Notes under the pieces: model-generated
What the model was told of the DNA's origin: nothing
Database searches by the model: none
What the model saw: the letters and a program-made list of their open reading frames with translations, nothing else
Shown: positions 34,301 to 44,524 of the stretch, in pieces
How positions within the stretch are numbered: position 1 is the stretch's first letter
Layout: every line of letters begins with the position of its first letter
Translations under genes and position numbers: made by a program
NCBI GenBank assembly: GCA_963920525.1
Contig: OY986436.1
Span: forward strand, 82,948,339 to 83,012,338
Origin: Dichetophora obliterata
Lineage: Eukaryota; Arthropoda; Insecta; Diptera; Sciomyzidae
DNA: 64,000 bases
Direction of reading: 5' to 3'

Positions 34301-35500
34301 GTATATAGTTGATGAATGTATTAAAATATTTGACTAAAATAAATTTTGGTAAGGCTGAACTTGTTAAATTTGAATATGTTTAGTTAAAGCTTTTATTTAT
34401 TTGAACGGTTTTGGTTAAGGTAAATATATACGATTTTATTTTATAATTCAAATTATTCTAACTATATAATACAATAGTTTTAAATAATTAAAATAGCATT
34501 TTTTTAGAATTTTATTTGAGCTTTATGCCAAATAGGTTCATGAAGCAACAGGTTACAACAACAAAAAGTTCTTTACAGAACAAACCATCAAGCAGACTCG
34601 ACAGCTGCAGGCCCGGCAGTTCGCGTTCACCCCGTGTGGTAGTTCGTTCACCCCAAAAAACCTTCAAACCGTGCGACTAATAAAACATGACCCACGCTTT
34701 TTGATTTATATATTTCTTTTATTGTGAAATTATTTATGTTAGGTGACATTATACGATTGAAAAAAACAATGAACTCAATTTAAAAAATTTATAACGAAAA
34801 GACTTTAATATAAAGGAACTTGAAGTTATAAAAAAAACAATCAGCAATTCCGTTTTAAACGTACCGGAAGAATAAAAATTACGGAATGACCATCTCCGAT
34901 TTTGGTAACATTTTGCTTGAAGCATCACTGACGGAAATAAAAAACTTAATTTGAAGAAAAAGAGTTTGGCGAGATTTTTGGTGGAGTCACAAGGTGCACA
35001 AAATTGACAAAAATCAGAAAAAAGTCTAAAATCGATTTTTACTAACCGAATGTCAAACATTTCATAACCGAATGTTAAGTTTGAACTACCATTGGAAGAT
35101 AATTAAAAGGACTTTAATCCAAAAATAATTTTAGGAAGTTTTGGTGGTTACCCTTGCGGTAAGGTAATTAATTGCGATGTAGGGGTGCGAGGAACATCGA
35201 CTAAGTGAATTTCTTTCTTCTGCCTCTTCAGTAACACTATGAACATTTGCTAATAGCTCATAAGTCTTTCTTTTTCAGTCCTTATAGTATGTAGTTTATT
35301 ACAGTCGCAATATCTAAAGCGAATCGTATCTAAAGTTAAAAAAAAAAATCCTAATGCAATGAAGATCAATCAATCGCTGAGTTAAACTGAAGTTATTTAT
35401 GGTTTGTGAAAAAACCCTTAATAATATTTGCAACAAATATGATAAATTTTAATTTTGTTGAAAGCATTTCCTGTGTGTTATTACATACCCACAAAATTCT
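31351..35500. other. 4.1 kb without recognised gene
   Basis: Only short unsupported frames. The stretch 32500-33250 is less AT-rich and has GATCGATCGATCG-type text and an open frame of about 124 codons (32861-33235) with no domain I recognise; it may be host non-coding sequence. (CA)n-like text occurs at 33775-33800. Confidence 0.35.
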
Positions 35501-35523
35501 CTGTGGGTATACCTTCTTACCAT

Positions 35524-35795
35524 GTGGCGGCCGTAGCCTAGTGGGTAGAGTGCGTGGCCCCTACGCTAAAGAACCGCGGTAGCCCGGGTTCAATTCCAGC
35601 TCAGACAGAAAGTTTTTTCAATTGAATAAATTTTTCTGTTCGATCGTCACCGCTATGCAGACAATGGCAAACCTCAGAGAGTAAAAATTGCCATGTAAAG
35701 CTTCTTGAGAATATAATCTGTTTGGAGTTGGCATAAAACACACAATTGATCAATAGAAGCTAGGTCAAAGTTCTTCCAAGGGCTGAAAAGGCCAG

Positions 35796-35831
<36 letters not shown>
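35524..35831 (+). mobile_element. tRNA-derived SINE with (TTA)n tail
   Basis: The tRNA-like head has A box TAGCCTAGTGGG (35534-35545) and B box GGGTTCAATTCC (35586-35597). The body contains CGATCGTCACCGCTATGCAG and CCATGTAAAGCTTCTTGAGA, and the tail is a TTA run from about 35800. Flanking 15-mers ATACCTTCTTACCAT (35509-35523) and ATACCTACCCACCAT (35832-35846) match at 12 of 15 and may be an old TSD. A second copy, disrupted, is at 49840-52305. Confidence 0.8.
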
Positions 35832-35834
<3 letters not shown>

Positions 35835-36027
35835 CCTACCCACCATACCCACATTATTTGCCGGGCATGGACAGCTGTTTCGTTGATAGTTAACCCTTTG
35901 ACGACCGCTCCTGAACCGCTGGGAAATTTAAAAATCTGACACCGGATTCGTATTCAGAGACCTCATGTTACTAAACAAAGGTGATGCGAAAAAAAAAGAA
36001 TTCCACCTGCAAAGGTGTGAAAAATCA

Positions 36028-36068
36028 TGGGACATATATGTCCCATTGGTCGTCAACGGTAAAAATTT
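36028..36068. repeat. Left subterminal palindrome + terminal-motif copy (piggyBac B)
   Basis: Perfect 18-bp palindrome TGGGACATATATGTCCCA (36028-36045) directly followed by TTGGTCGTCAACGGTAAAAA. The inverted counterpart is 38351-38390. Confidence 0.9.
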
Positions 36069-36226
36069 ATGAACCATTTTTTTTTACGTTGGTAATGCAA
36101 AAATGCAAAAACACGGTCTAATTCAAATTTTAATGCTAAAAATGCAAAGCTTACTGCATTTTTTTTGTTTCTTCGTTTTGGTTTTTTTTTGTTTACTGTT
36201 TGTGGGTTCTTTTATTCTCATTATTG

Positions 36227-36398
36227 TATATATTGTACGTGTCTCGTTCAGTCAGAAAAAGTAGTTGTTAAACGCGAGCGTTTTAAAAAGTGAAAAACAG
36301 TCCTTCATATCAAATTGTTTGGAATTTCATAAAATTTTGGTAAGTGACTTGCCTTTTTTGGTTCGTGCTTCAGAAATATTGTCGGTTCAATTTTGCAG
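36227..36398 (+). promoter_or_regulatory. Candidate promoter and 5' UTR intron of piggyBac B transposase
   Basis: TATATATT (36227-36234) lies just upstream of an arthropod-like initiator TCAGTC (36248-36253); the 23-base spacing is a little short for a TATA box. A GTAAGT...TTTTGCAG intron (36340-36398) then ends 7 bases before the start ATG. Confidence 0.35.
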
Positions 36399-36405
36399 TT
36401 ACACA

Positions 36406-38261
36406 ATGAGATCGCGCCGTTTCTACCTCACTGAGGAACAAATTATTCAATTGCTGAATGTCGATGATAGCGATGACGATGAACGTGCTTTAGAGTTGGA
36501 TGAAGAAGATATTGCTTTTCTTGAGGAGGATGCTGCCACCCTACAGCCCGGAACAGAAATCGTAATCGATGATATCCTTGCTGAGAATGAACAACCGTCG
36601 ACTAGCGCTGCTGCGCGTGAAAAGTCAGCAACACTACCGCAAGTTACATGCGAGAAGCTACCAACAACTGAACCAGTAACTTTCAAGTGGAAAAATGCGG
36701 AGGCTAACTACACTCTACCAAAGTTTACTGATCCAGATTTCGAATACGGAAAAGTCTTGTTGCCAATTGCTGCACCCGACAGTGGCGTGCCGAGTGTTTA
36801 CGATGTGTTTAGTGCAGTTCCCAACCTAGATACAATGCTTAAATTGATCAAGCGACAGTCGAAAATATACGCTGAGCAAAAAGGCAAAGTTTTCTTGATT
36901 TCTTTGGCTGAATTGGAGGCATTTTTGGGCATTATTTTGTGCATGACAATTCACCGTCTCCCAGACACTAGGCTATACTGGTCGACATTGCCCATTTACT
37001 CAGTGCCACTTATTTCAAATGTAATGTGCCGAAAAGGATTCGAAGAAATTCGCTCTTGTTTACATTTTAGCAACAATGTTGAACAGCCATCTCGAGATAA
37101 TCCATCGTACGATCGAGCGTACAAAATTCGGCCAATAATCATTCATTTCAACAAAGCATTCGCGAATGCAATGTGCGAGACCAAGTGCCAAGCCATCGAT
37201 GAACATATGGTAAAATTCAAAGGACGTAACATAATGAAGCAGTACATGAAGGATAAACCAATTTCATGGGGATTTAAATTGTGGTGCCGATGTGACTCGG
37301 CGACTGGTTACCTTCACAAATTTGAAATATACTCAGGCAAGAAATCGCAAAAAGAAATAGGCATTGGCGAGTCAATTGTTCTGGATATGGCGGAAGGTCT
37401 CGATGGCATGGGTATTGAATTATATTTCGATAATTTTTTCAACAATCCGAAATTGCTTTACACGCTAAAAGAGAGAGACATGAGAGCCTGTGGCACTCTT
37501 CGCTCCAACCGTAAACAAATGCCTAAATTTGATGGAGACAAGGAATTCAAACGTGGCGAATTCCAGTGCATGGTAGATAATGGTGTGGCCGTGCTGAAGT
37601 GGATGGACAATCGTGCCGTATTTTTGGGATCTAATTTTCTACCCCCACTTGAATCAGTCAACGTAAAACGACGCCAAGCTGGATCCGCCACAAAGATCGA
37701 TGTCAAATGTCCAGTTGCAATTCAGCACTACAATAAAGGAATGGGCGGAGTGGATCTCATGGATCAAAAAAAGGTTGGTCGATTTTTCTTTTTTTGGCCA
37801 AAAATTAAATTCTAATTTGTATTTTTATTTTATTTAAGTCTTACTACGAACACGATCGCAAATCAAAAACCAAATTCTACTTGCTTCTTTTCTATGATCT
37901 TTTTGATTTGAGTGTGCATAATGCATACATTGTTTACAACAAAATCTCGACATCGAATAATGATCCATTTTCTGTCAGTGCATTCCGTGCGCAGCTGGCT
38001 ACTCAGTTGATCGATTCGTTCAGCAGTCGCAAGAGACCACCACCTACTTCTGTAACAGAGGGATCTAAACGAGTCAAACTTGCGCAAGTCCCCACACTGT
38101 CCGGCCATTATCTTTGCAAAAGTGAAACCGGACGTAAGAGATGTATTGTCTACTCCAAACAAGGCAAGGAAAATCGAACAAATTCTATTTGTGCCATATG
38201 CAAAAAACTATTTTGCTTCAATAATGAAAGAAATTGTTTTGAAATGTATCACAAAAAATGA
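36406..38261 (+). CDS. piggyBac B transposase, apparently intact
   Basis: DDD transposase that excises and inserts at TTAA. The start is ATG 36406 (MRSRRFYLTEEQ), just after a likely 5' UTR intron; the frame is open further upstream but without a better start. Exon 1 runs to 37773. A 65-base intron (37774-37838, GTTGGT...TTTAAG) is removed in phase 0, joining GGVDLMDQKK to SYYEHDRKSKTK. Exon 2 ends at 38261. The product is about 596 residues, the usual piggyBac size. Acidic N-terminus, then catalytic Asp 265 (AIDEHMVKFKGR), 342 (ELYFDNFF), 450 and 453 (GGVDLMDQ), closely matching the canonical spacing. A C-terminal Cys-rich domain (RCIVYSK, CAICKKLFCF) binds zinc in relatives. No stop or frameshift is visible, so it could be active. 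Confidence 0.92.
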
Positions 38262-38350
38262 CTTTTCATGTAATAATTCAAAATGTAAGCCAAATTGTTT
38301 TTTTTTTTTACTAATAAATGAACTTGTGAACAAAATTATAAAAGTTCTTA

Positions 38351-38390
38351 GATTTTTACCGTTGACGACCAATGGAACATATATGTCCCA
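38351..38390. repeat. Right inner subterminal repeat (piggyBac B)
   Basis: TTTTTACCGTTGACGACCAA followed by the near-palindrome TGGAACATATATGTCCCA (38373-38390); inverted copy of 36028-36068 with few changes. Confidence 0.85.
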
Positions 38391-38704
38391 TCAGATTGGT
38401 TGATGGTGTGGGTGGTCGAAGTGCACCATCTTTTTTTTTTGTGGTTGTTGGAAAGAATAAGGTTGTCCACAACTTCTGTCAAAATTTTGGACCTGTAGCT
38501 CCATAACCTTCCATTATATTGCAGCAAGAAAATAGATGGAAAAAAGTTAAGATTTTTCTACTTTGGGGTGGTCTGGTAGGCAAAGGGATGCACCTACACT
38601 AAAAAATTAAAAACTTTTTTAAAGCCACATTTATTCCCTGTTAAATAATACGTATTTGAGAAAAATAGGTCCAGTAGTTTTTTCAGGAAAAATAAAAAGG
38701 TAAA

Positions 38705-38737
38705 TGGGACACCGGTGTCCCATTGGTCGTCAAAGGG
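38705..38737. repeat. Right terminal palindrome + tip (piggyBac B)
   Basis: Perfect palindrome TGGGACACCGGTGTCCCA (38705-38722), then TTGGTCGTCAAAGGG immediately before TTAA. Confidence 0.9.
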
Positions 38738-38741
38738 TTAA

Positions 38742-39448
38742 TAAATATTGAGACATTTGGCGATCTCAGGTTTTTGGAACTGGAAATTTCATTCCATGGA
38801 TCACTTGATTAGTCCCAATATTGAAAGAGTGAAAATCGTATGAAAATAGTTGTTATAAATTATTAAGATTGACACATATGCGCACGGTTGCACCACTTTT
38901 AAATTTAAAAAAGATTTTAAATGTTAACTCATTAGAGAAACACATGTTAAAAAAAGGAAATTGATTTTTAACATGTAAGTGATTGATGCAATCGAACACA
39001 AATTTTTCTGATTAATGTAATAAAAAACAATTCAGCAGGCCAAGTCATTAAATTTATATAATTCTTATTGATATCTTAAAAATAAAAAAACAAGGATAAT
39101 ATTAGATGTAAGATTGTTAAGTCAAATCTGGACTTATTAAAATCTTAAAATTTATATAAAAAGGAGATGATTCCATTGAGAAAAATACTTATGGTAGCTT
39201 GCGCTTTTTCAGGATCCTGCTTATTTTTTTCATATTATATGTATATTGTGAAAATTTATTCATACAAAATTTCAAGGCTTTAACCAAAGAAAGCCGAAAC
39301 TAAATGGCCATTCGGAGATCCCGAACGAACTAAAAATTTTAAATCCTGGGACTGTTGGAACTGGAAATATGACGGGATCCTGGGATAACATCGCCCGAAA
39401 TGCACCTTTACAGCGCTAGTAATAAATAATACAGATTTTGTTATAGTT
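38742..39448. other. AT-rich, no gene seen
   Basis: No supported coding frame or terminal repeat. Confidence 0.4.
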
Positions 39449-40810
39449 TACTGTCATGCTAAGGCAGACTACCGTATTAAAAAAAAAAAAAAATTGAAAA
39501 TTGGAAGAAAAAACGCTACCAATGCAAAGGTCCCCTATGATTCTGCATCAAAAATTGGCCACATTTTTCAATTTAAGCACCATTTTTCCATCATTAGAAC
39601 TACCGTATCTGAAAAAAAGGAGCTCTGAGCAAAGGCAAACTACAGTAAATGCCATTTTATCAGGCAAACTTCTGTATTTGAGGCATAGATACTAAACAAC
39701 AGCAAGCATCGATATCCTAAAACAGCAAGCAGCGATACCAAACAACAGCAAGCATTGACACCAAACAACAGCAAGCATTGATTCCAAACAAGAGCAAGCA
39801 TCGATACCAAACATAAAAAAAACATTTTCTCATATCCTTACCCTAGACAAAATTTTTGTCAGGAAACAGACAGGAAAAAGGCAAGAAAGTAGTCTGAAAA
39901 CAGTCTTGAAAATGTCGTTTCGTAGGCATTTTTAGGGCAGCAGAGGGTGGGATTTGTGTGAAACTACTTCAGTGGGCAGCATTTGTATGTGTGCGTGAAT
40001 AGTTCTATTGGAAGAGCATTTACATAGAAACCTTCCAAATTAGGCTAGGTACTCAGGGAATCCAAAAAAGATTCAATGACGAACTTATAAGCTGAAATAT
40101 TCCCATAGGAATAATCCTAATAGTTGGGGAGTGGACACTTGACTAGGATCTCAAATAACCTAAAAAGTTCCAATGCCGCACTGCCATTAAAGTAGTTTCG
40201 CCAATAATTTTTTAACTATCAAGGAAATCATATAAGCAATAAAAATTCCAAGGACGTACCCAGAGCCTCAAGAAATTCTTCAGGCAGAGCTTGGAAACAC
40301 CAACGTTCCTTTTTTTGTCTGATGATCTCTTAAAATCATAAAAGTTCAACTAATACACTTCAAAAACCTACAAAACTTCCAACGAAGTACTAAACCTTGA
40401 TCACAAAGGAATTTTTGGGACCAAGATCACCTCTTTTATGTGGAAACACCTTCACCTGGAAATAGCTATATTCTGGCTTCATTGCAATTTTTTTTTGCAA
40501 TTTTGGAGTCATTTATGCTTTTTTAGTGACCGTACACCAAAATGCCGTAAATGCGTTCTTACAAAGGCAAACTACCGCATCTGTGCGAGATCTGTGCTTA
40601 AATAGCAAAAACGCTTAAAGAAGCTATTTTCTTGAATTTTTTTGATGCAGAGTCATAGTTGATTATGTTAAGGACCAAAGAATGTAAAACAATTTCGCAA
40701 AAGTTTACTAGAGAAGTAGGGCTTCAATATTTTGTTGTTTTGCTCAAAAACTAACTAGATTAAAAAATTTTTTCAATTTCCAACGGTAGTTTGCCTTATC
40801 ACGGCAGTAT
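39449..40810. mobile_element. Non-autonomous TIR element with iterated GGCAAACTACCG motif
   Basis: Ends are inverted: ACTGTCATGCTAAGGCAGAC with CTACCGT at the left, and ACGGTAGTTTGCCTTATCAC with GGCAGTAT at the right. The GGCA(A/G)ACTAC motif recurs inside near 39630 and 40565, and CTACCGTATCTG near 39600. No transposase frame. A TA TSD is possible but cannot be proved in TA-rich flanks. Confidence 0.6.
39688..39812. repeat. 23-bp minisatellite, about 5.4 copies
   Basis: Unit GATACCAAACAACAGCAAGC+ATC. Five units, each with 0-6 changes, plus a partial GATACCAAAC. Confidence 0.9.
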
Positions 40811-41681
40811 AATACTCATCATAATAGCCACAGCCAGCTAATGACATAATCGAATATAACTTACATTTAGACAATTAATATATTATATATAAAGTTTATT
40901 GTCAACAGTTTATTGTTTCGTTTAGAGTTTAAATAAATATCTCTTTGAAAGTGGGTACTATAATGGCCTTCATGTCAGCTTGATCAAAGAAAATAAATTG
41001 AAAATACTGTGTCATTCTGGAAAAACTCGTAAGTTAAAATAAAATAAAAAGTATATACAAGATAATAAAATATACAAAGCTTGTAATGTTTTAAATTAAT
41101 TTAAATTTTAATTAAATTTTAATAACTATTGTTGTCATTATATAAACCAAATACGCATTTTTTTAACAATGGGACCAAATATCTATATAATTTGTTTTCA
41201 AGGACCAAATATTTATTTCGCCATAAGCAAGTATTTCGTTTTTTTACTATAACCAAATCTTAGTTGAAAGAAAGCAACTCTTTTCCCAGTGTAGCTTATG
41301 TTATTGTTGATCAAGCGTTGCTAGGTCATTTAAACTATTAAAATTTAATCATTTGCCCATACTTAACATAACAAATACATTTTTCCAATCTTTTAAAGTG
41401 GTAAAATATTAAAACTTTGTGCTAAAATAGATCTTTATTAAAAAGATCTGATATTAAAATGGAGAAACCGAATCATTCCGAATATTAAGAAAAAAAAAAC
41501 TAAATTGAGTTCAAAATGAGTGCATTAACACTTAAATTCCCATTGTATCTTTTTGAATACAACAAAAAAAATTATTAGTTCGTTTAAAATATCGCACAAA
41601 TTCTAAAACTGTATACCCAGTTTCAGAAAATTCCAACTAATTAACAAAAATTAAGTTGCATAACTTTGCTAACTAATAATA
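40811..41681. other. AT-rich, no gene seen
   Basis: No coding frame. CTCTTTTCCCAGTGTAG at about 41279-41295 resembles an inverted form of CACTGAGAAAAGAG at about 34266, but I cannot define an element. Confidence 0.35.
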
Positions 41682-43278
41682 AGGTCCGTGTCATATTTAT
41701 AAGGTCACAAGATATTTTTAAAAATATGAAGTGCTTGAATATTTTTTTGCACTACTGTTTTACTAAAATGTTCTCTGCGAGTGTTCAAATAAAACAGAGT
41801 ACAAATGTATATTTATTAGCTAACGGTATTCCTGTTATCTTAATAAACAATAAAGGTACTTGTTTCATACTTATAAGGTCTAAATTAACTTTTTATTTCT
41901 ACATAATTTTTTTAAACATAAACGAAAACAAAAATATCATAAAATCAACCAATGAAGTTGCCGTCCTTCAACAAAACATCATTCATCCTTTTTTCCATGC
42001 TTCCAATAAGATTAGTAATAATTCCAGGCTCGATTTTACGCCATTCCGCTTGTATTGCACGAATTAGCTCTGGAATCGTCATAAATTGGCGGTTATTTGC
42101 GTAAACCCTTTGCGATAAGATGCCCCATAAATTTTCAATAGGATTCAAGTCTGGTGAGCAGGCAGGCCATTCCATAACTTGAACTCCTTTTGCGGTAAAC
42201 CAACTTTTTGTCTCACGGCTAACATGAATTCTTGCGTTATCCTGCTGAAATATCCAGTCTTCTGAATCCTGTTCGTTTAAGAATGGCACTAAAGACTTCT
42301 CTAAAACTTCAATATAATTTGAACTCTTCATTCGTGAAGAAACGATCTGCATTTCCAAACATCCTTCAGCAGAGAACGCGGCCCATGTCATCACATTACC
42401 ACCACCAAAGTTCCTTTTTGTGAACATTAAAGGCTGTTGTCGGATATCATGATAATATCCTCGAGAGCCATCAGGGCCATCTAAGTTCCACTTTTTCTCG
42501 TCTGAGAACACGACCTTAAGATAAAAGATTTCAAATTCATTTCAGTTTTTAAAATTGATGCTTTTACTTACCCGATTCCAATTTGTATTGAAATTATTCC
42601 TAGCAAATTTTACCCTAGCCTCTTTATGTTTGGCAGTCAATTTCGTCGTTATCTTTTTAGTGGTGTATTGAATGTAACCCGTGCGTTTTAAGGTTCTCCA
42701 AACTGTAGAACGCGATATTTTATTGTCTACCATAGCCCTAAGCTGATTAAGAGAGATAGATGCATTGGAAGATGCTCGGGCAATTCTTCTTTGTGCGGCT
42801 TGGTCTAGCTCCCTTTTTCTTCCAGATCGTTTTTGTGTGCCGTAAGAATCTGGAGATTTCAAATAATTTTGGACAACACACAAACTTCTCTTAATTTTAC
42901 GCGATATCTCTCTTAACCCATAGTTTTCTGCATGAAGTGCATTGATGTAACCTTTTTCTTGCTCGCTCAGTGTTTTTCCACGTGGCATTGTGCCGAATTT
43001 TATTCAATTTAAAAAAGAAAAATTCAAAATTAAATCTAAACTATCACGTTGTTATCAATATCGCGTATTTATTGCAACTGATCTTATATATATGAAACAA
43101 GTGCGTTTATTGTTTATTAAGATAACGGGAATACCGTTAGCTTATAAATACATAAGTGTACTTTGTTTTATTTGAACACTCTCAGAGAACATTTTAGTAA
43201 AACAGTAGTGCAAAAAAATATTCAAACACTTCATATTTTTAAAAATATCATGTGACCTTATTAATATGACACGGACCT
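41682..43278 (-). mobile_element. Tc1-family transposon with ~200-bp TIRs, apparently complete
   Basis: TA dinucleotides at 41680-41681 and 43279-43280 flank inverted ends AGGTCCGTGTCATATT... . The inverted similarity extends about 200 bases per side with a modest number of mismatches. Each arm has an outer and an inner ATAAGGTC-type direct repeat (left: about 41691-41708 and 41866-41880; right inner near 43080), the IR/DR plan of some Tc1 elements. One minus-strand transposase gene inside. Confidence 0.93.
41945..42988 (-). CDS. Tc1 transposase (DD34E), apparently intact
   Basis: Cut-and-paste transposase inserting at TA. Exon 1 (42988-42572) begins MPRGKTLSEQEKGYINALHA and encodes the paired-type bipartite helix-turn-helix DNA-binding domain; the second helix region includes SISLNQLRAMVDN and ISRSTVWRTLKRTGY. 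A 57-base intron (42571-42515, GTAAGT...CTTAAG) joins NTNWNR to VVFSDEKKWN in frame. Exon 2 ends at 41945. The product is about 328 residues, typical for Tc1. Catalytic Asp 144 (FSDEKKWN), Asp 231 (FQQDNARIH) and Glu 266 (LNPIENLWG) are all present, with 34 residues between the last two. A GGGNVMTW glycine box is also visible. No stops or frameshifts, so a potentially active autonomous copy. Confidence 0.93.
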
Positions 43279-43436
43279 TATATTGACCTTTGTACACGTG
43301 AAATGTTCCCAAAAATTAAAAAATTGATACTGTTCATTTTTCACTTCCGCATATCGATGCAAGCGCTGACAGAGCTTTTTCTGTCATAAATTTAAATAAA
43401 ACTAGTGTAAGAAATCGGTTAGTCAAAGTAGTAAGA

Positions 43437-43530
43437 AATTTCTAAAGTCCAAAATGTTTTTGAACTTTATCTTAAAAATGAAAACTCCCTATTCCGATTC
43501 CCCGGGAAAAGTCATTCAGAATTGGGCTGA
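43437..43530. repeat. Single arm of the repeat seen at 25022-25245
   Basis: AACTTTATCTTAAAAATGAA then ACTCCC..TTCCGATTCCCCGGG and ATTCAGAAT match the right arm of 25022-25245 in the same orientation, with substitutions. Confidence 0.6.
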
Positions 43531-44524
43531 AACAGTCTCATAGCGTAAAAACTGTGGGTCTTACGTTGAAACGGTTAATAGCATTTTTGAAGATAATTAT
43601 CTGATATATAATTTTGCTGTAAGCAGATTTTAAGTCCGGCATAGAGGAGCGGAGATATTGGCGAATGACCGATTTCGGTAAGCTTTGAACCCGAATAACT
43701 TTCAGCGCGTACATTAGGGCGTATCGAATTAAAAATTTTTTTTTAATTTCATATTTTAAGAGGTTTCAAAAGTTGCATTGGGTGGTCAAAAAAAATCTAG
43801 AAAACATATAAGGATTTCTTTCTCTCCCGCAAGGACAAAGTGGTTTTTTCAGAAAAACAGTAATAAATACATATGTGTTAAAGCAAAAGAACATATAGAC
43901 TTTAACTAACAATATTTTGGCAAATACGATGCTACTCATGGTTTTTACCCAAAAGGTCCAGTGTAAAGGATATTCGAATCTAAAGGTACACTCGAGATAA
44001 CACAGAAGTTTCAATTGTTTTCGGATTGTCTAAATTTTGGTGATATTGATTACAGTGTTAAGTCTTTCCTTACATATGGCGAACTAATAATTTGCTGAAT
44101 TTTCTGGTTTTTTAGGAATATATACTTGAATGTAATTTTTTTACTTTTTCAAAAAAATTAATATAAGGTTTTATATCTCGGGCACCAGAAATGGTACCGA
44201 AGATAATTTTCTCAATTATGATTCTGCAAATAGTTTTGAACGAAACGCTGTCTAAAAATTTTTTTTTAAAACAGCAAGAAAAGGCCACGATTTTTTTCCT
44301 GTTTTCATATTTAAAAAAAGTTAATTCAAGCATGAAATGTAACAAATTTTGTTCATATCTCCTTTACGGTTATTATTTCATTGAAACACTTCTTAACAAA
44401 AATTGTTAAGTCAATTGAGAATCAATGAATGGCAAGCTCAAAAACTCAAAATATTAGTGTACATTTTTTTGTGAATGCTGAGTTGAGGTGTTTTAACCAA
44501 ATAATAAAATTCATGCTAGAAATT

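Larger units (their letters stand above)
35890..38741 (+). mobile_element. piggyBac element B, apparently complete
   Basis: TTAA duplications at 35890-35893 and 38738-38741 flank inverted tips CCCTTTGACGACC and GGTCGTCAAAGGG. Interior 2.84 kb with one intact-looking transposase gene. Subterminal palindromes and repeated GGTCGTCAA motifs mark both ends. No disabling mutation found by eye. Confidence 0.9.

Noticed and set aside
35524..35600. True tRNA gene
   Set aside because: A and B boxes fit, but the acceptor stem does not close and SINE body and tail follow; a second copy has the same body.
36265..36405. Start of the piggyBac B transposase at the far-upstream end of the open frame
   Set aside because: A GTAAGT...TTTTGCAG intron crosses it, and the acidic N-terminus typical of the family starts at 36406.
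34260..41300. A 7-kb element bounded by CACTGAGAAAAGAG (34266) and CTCTTTTCCCAGTGTAG (41279)
   Set aside because: Only about 14 imperfect bases match; it would enclose unrelated complete elements, and no TSD was found.
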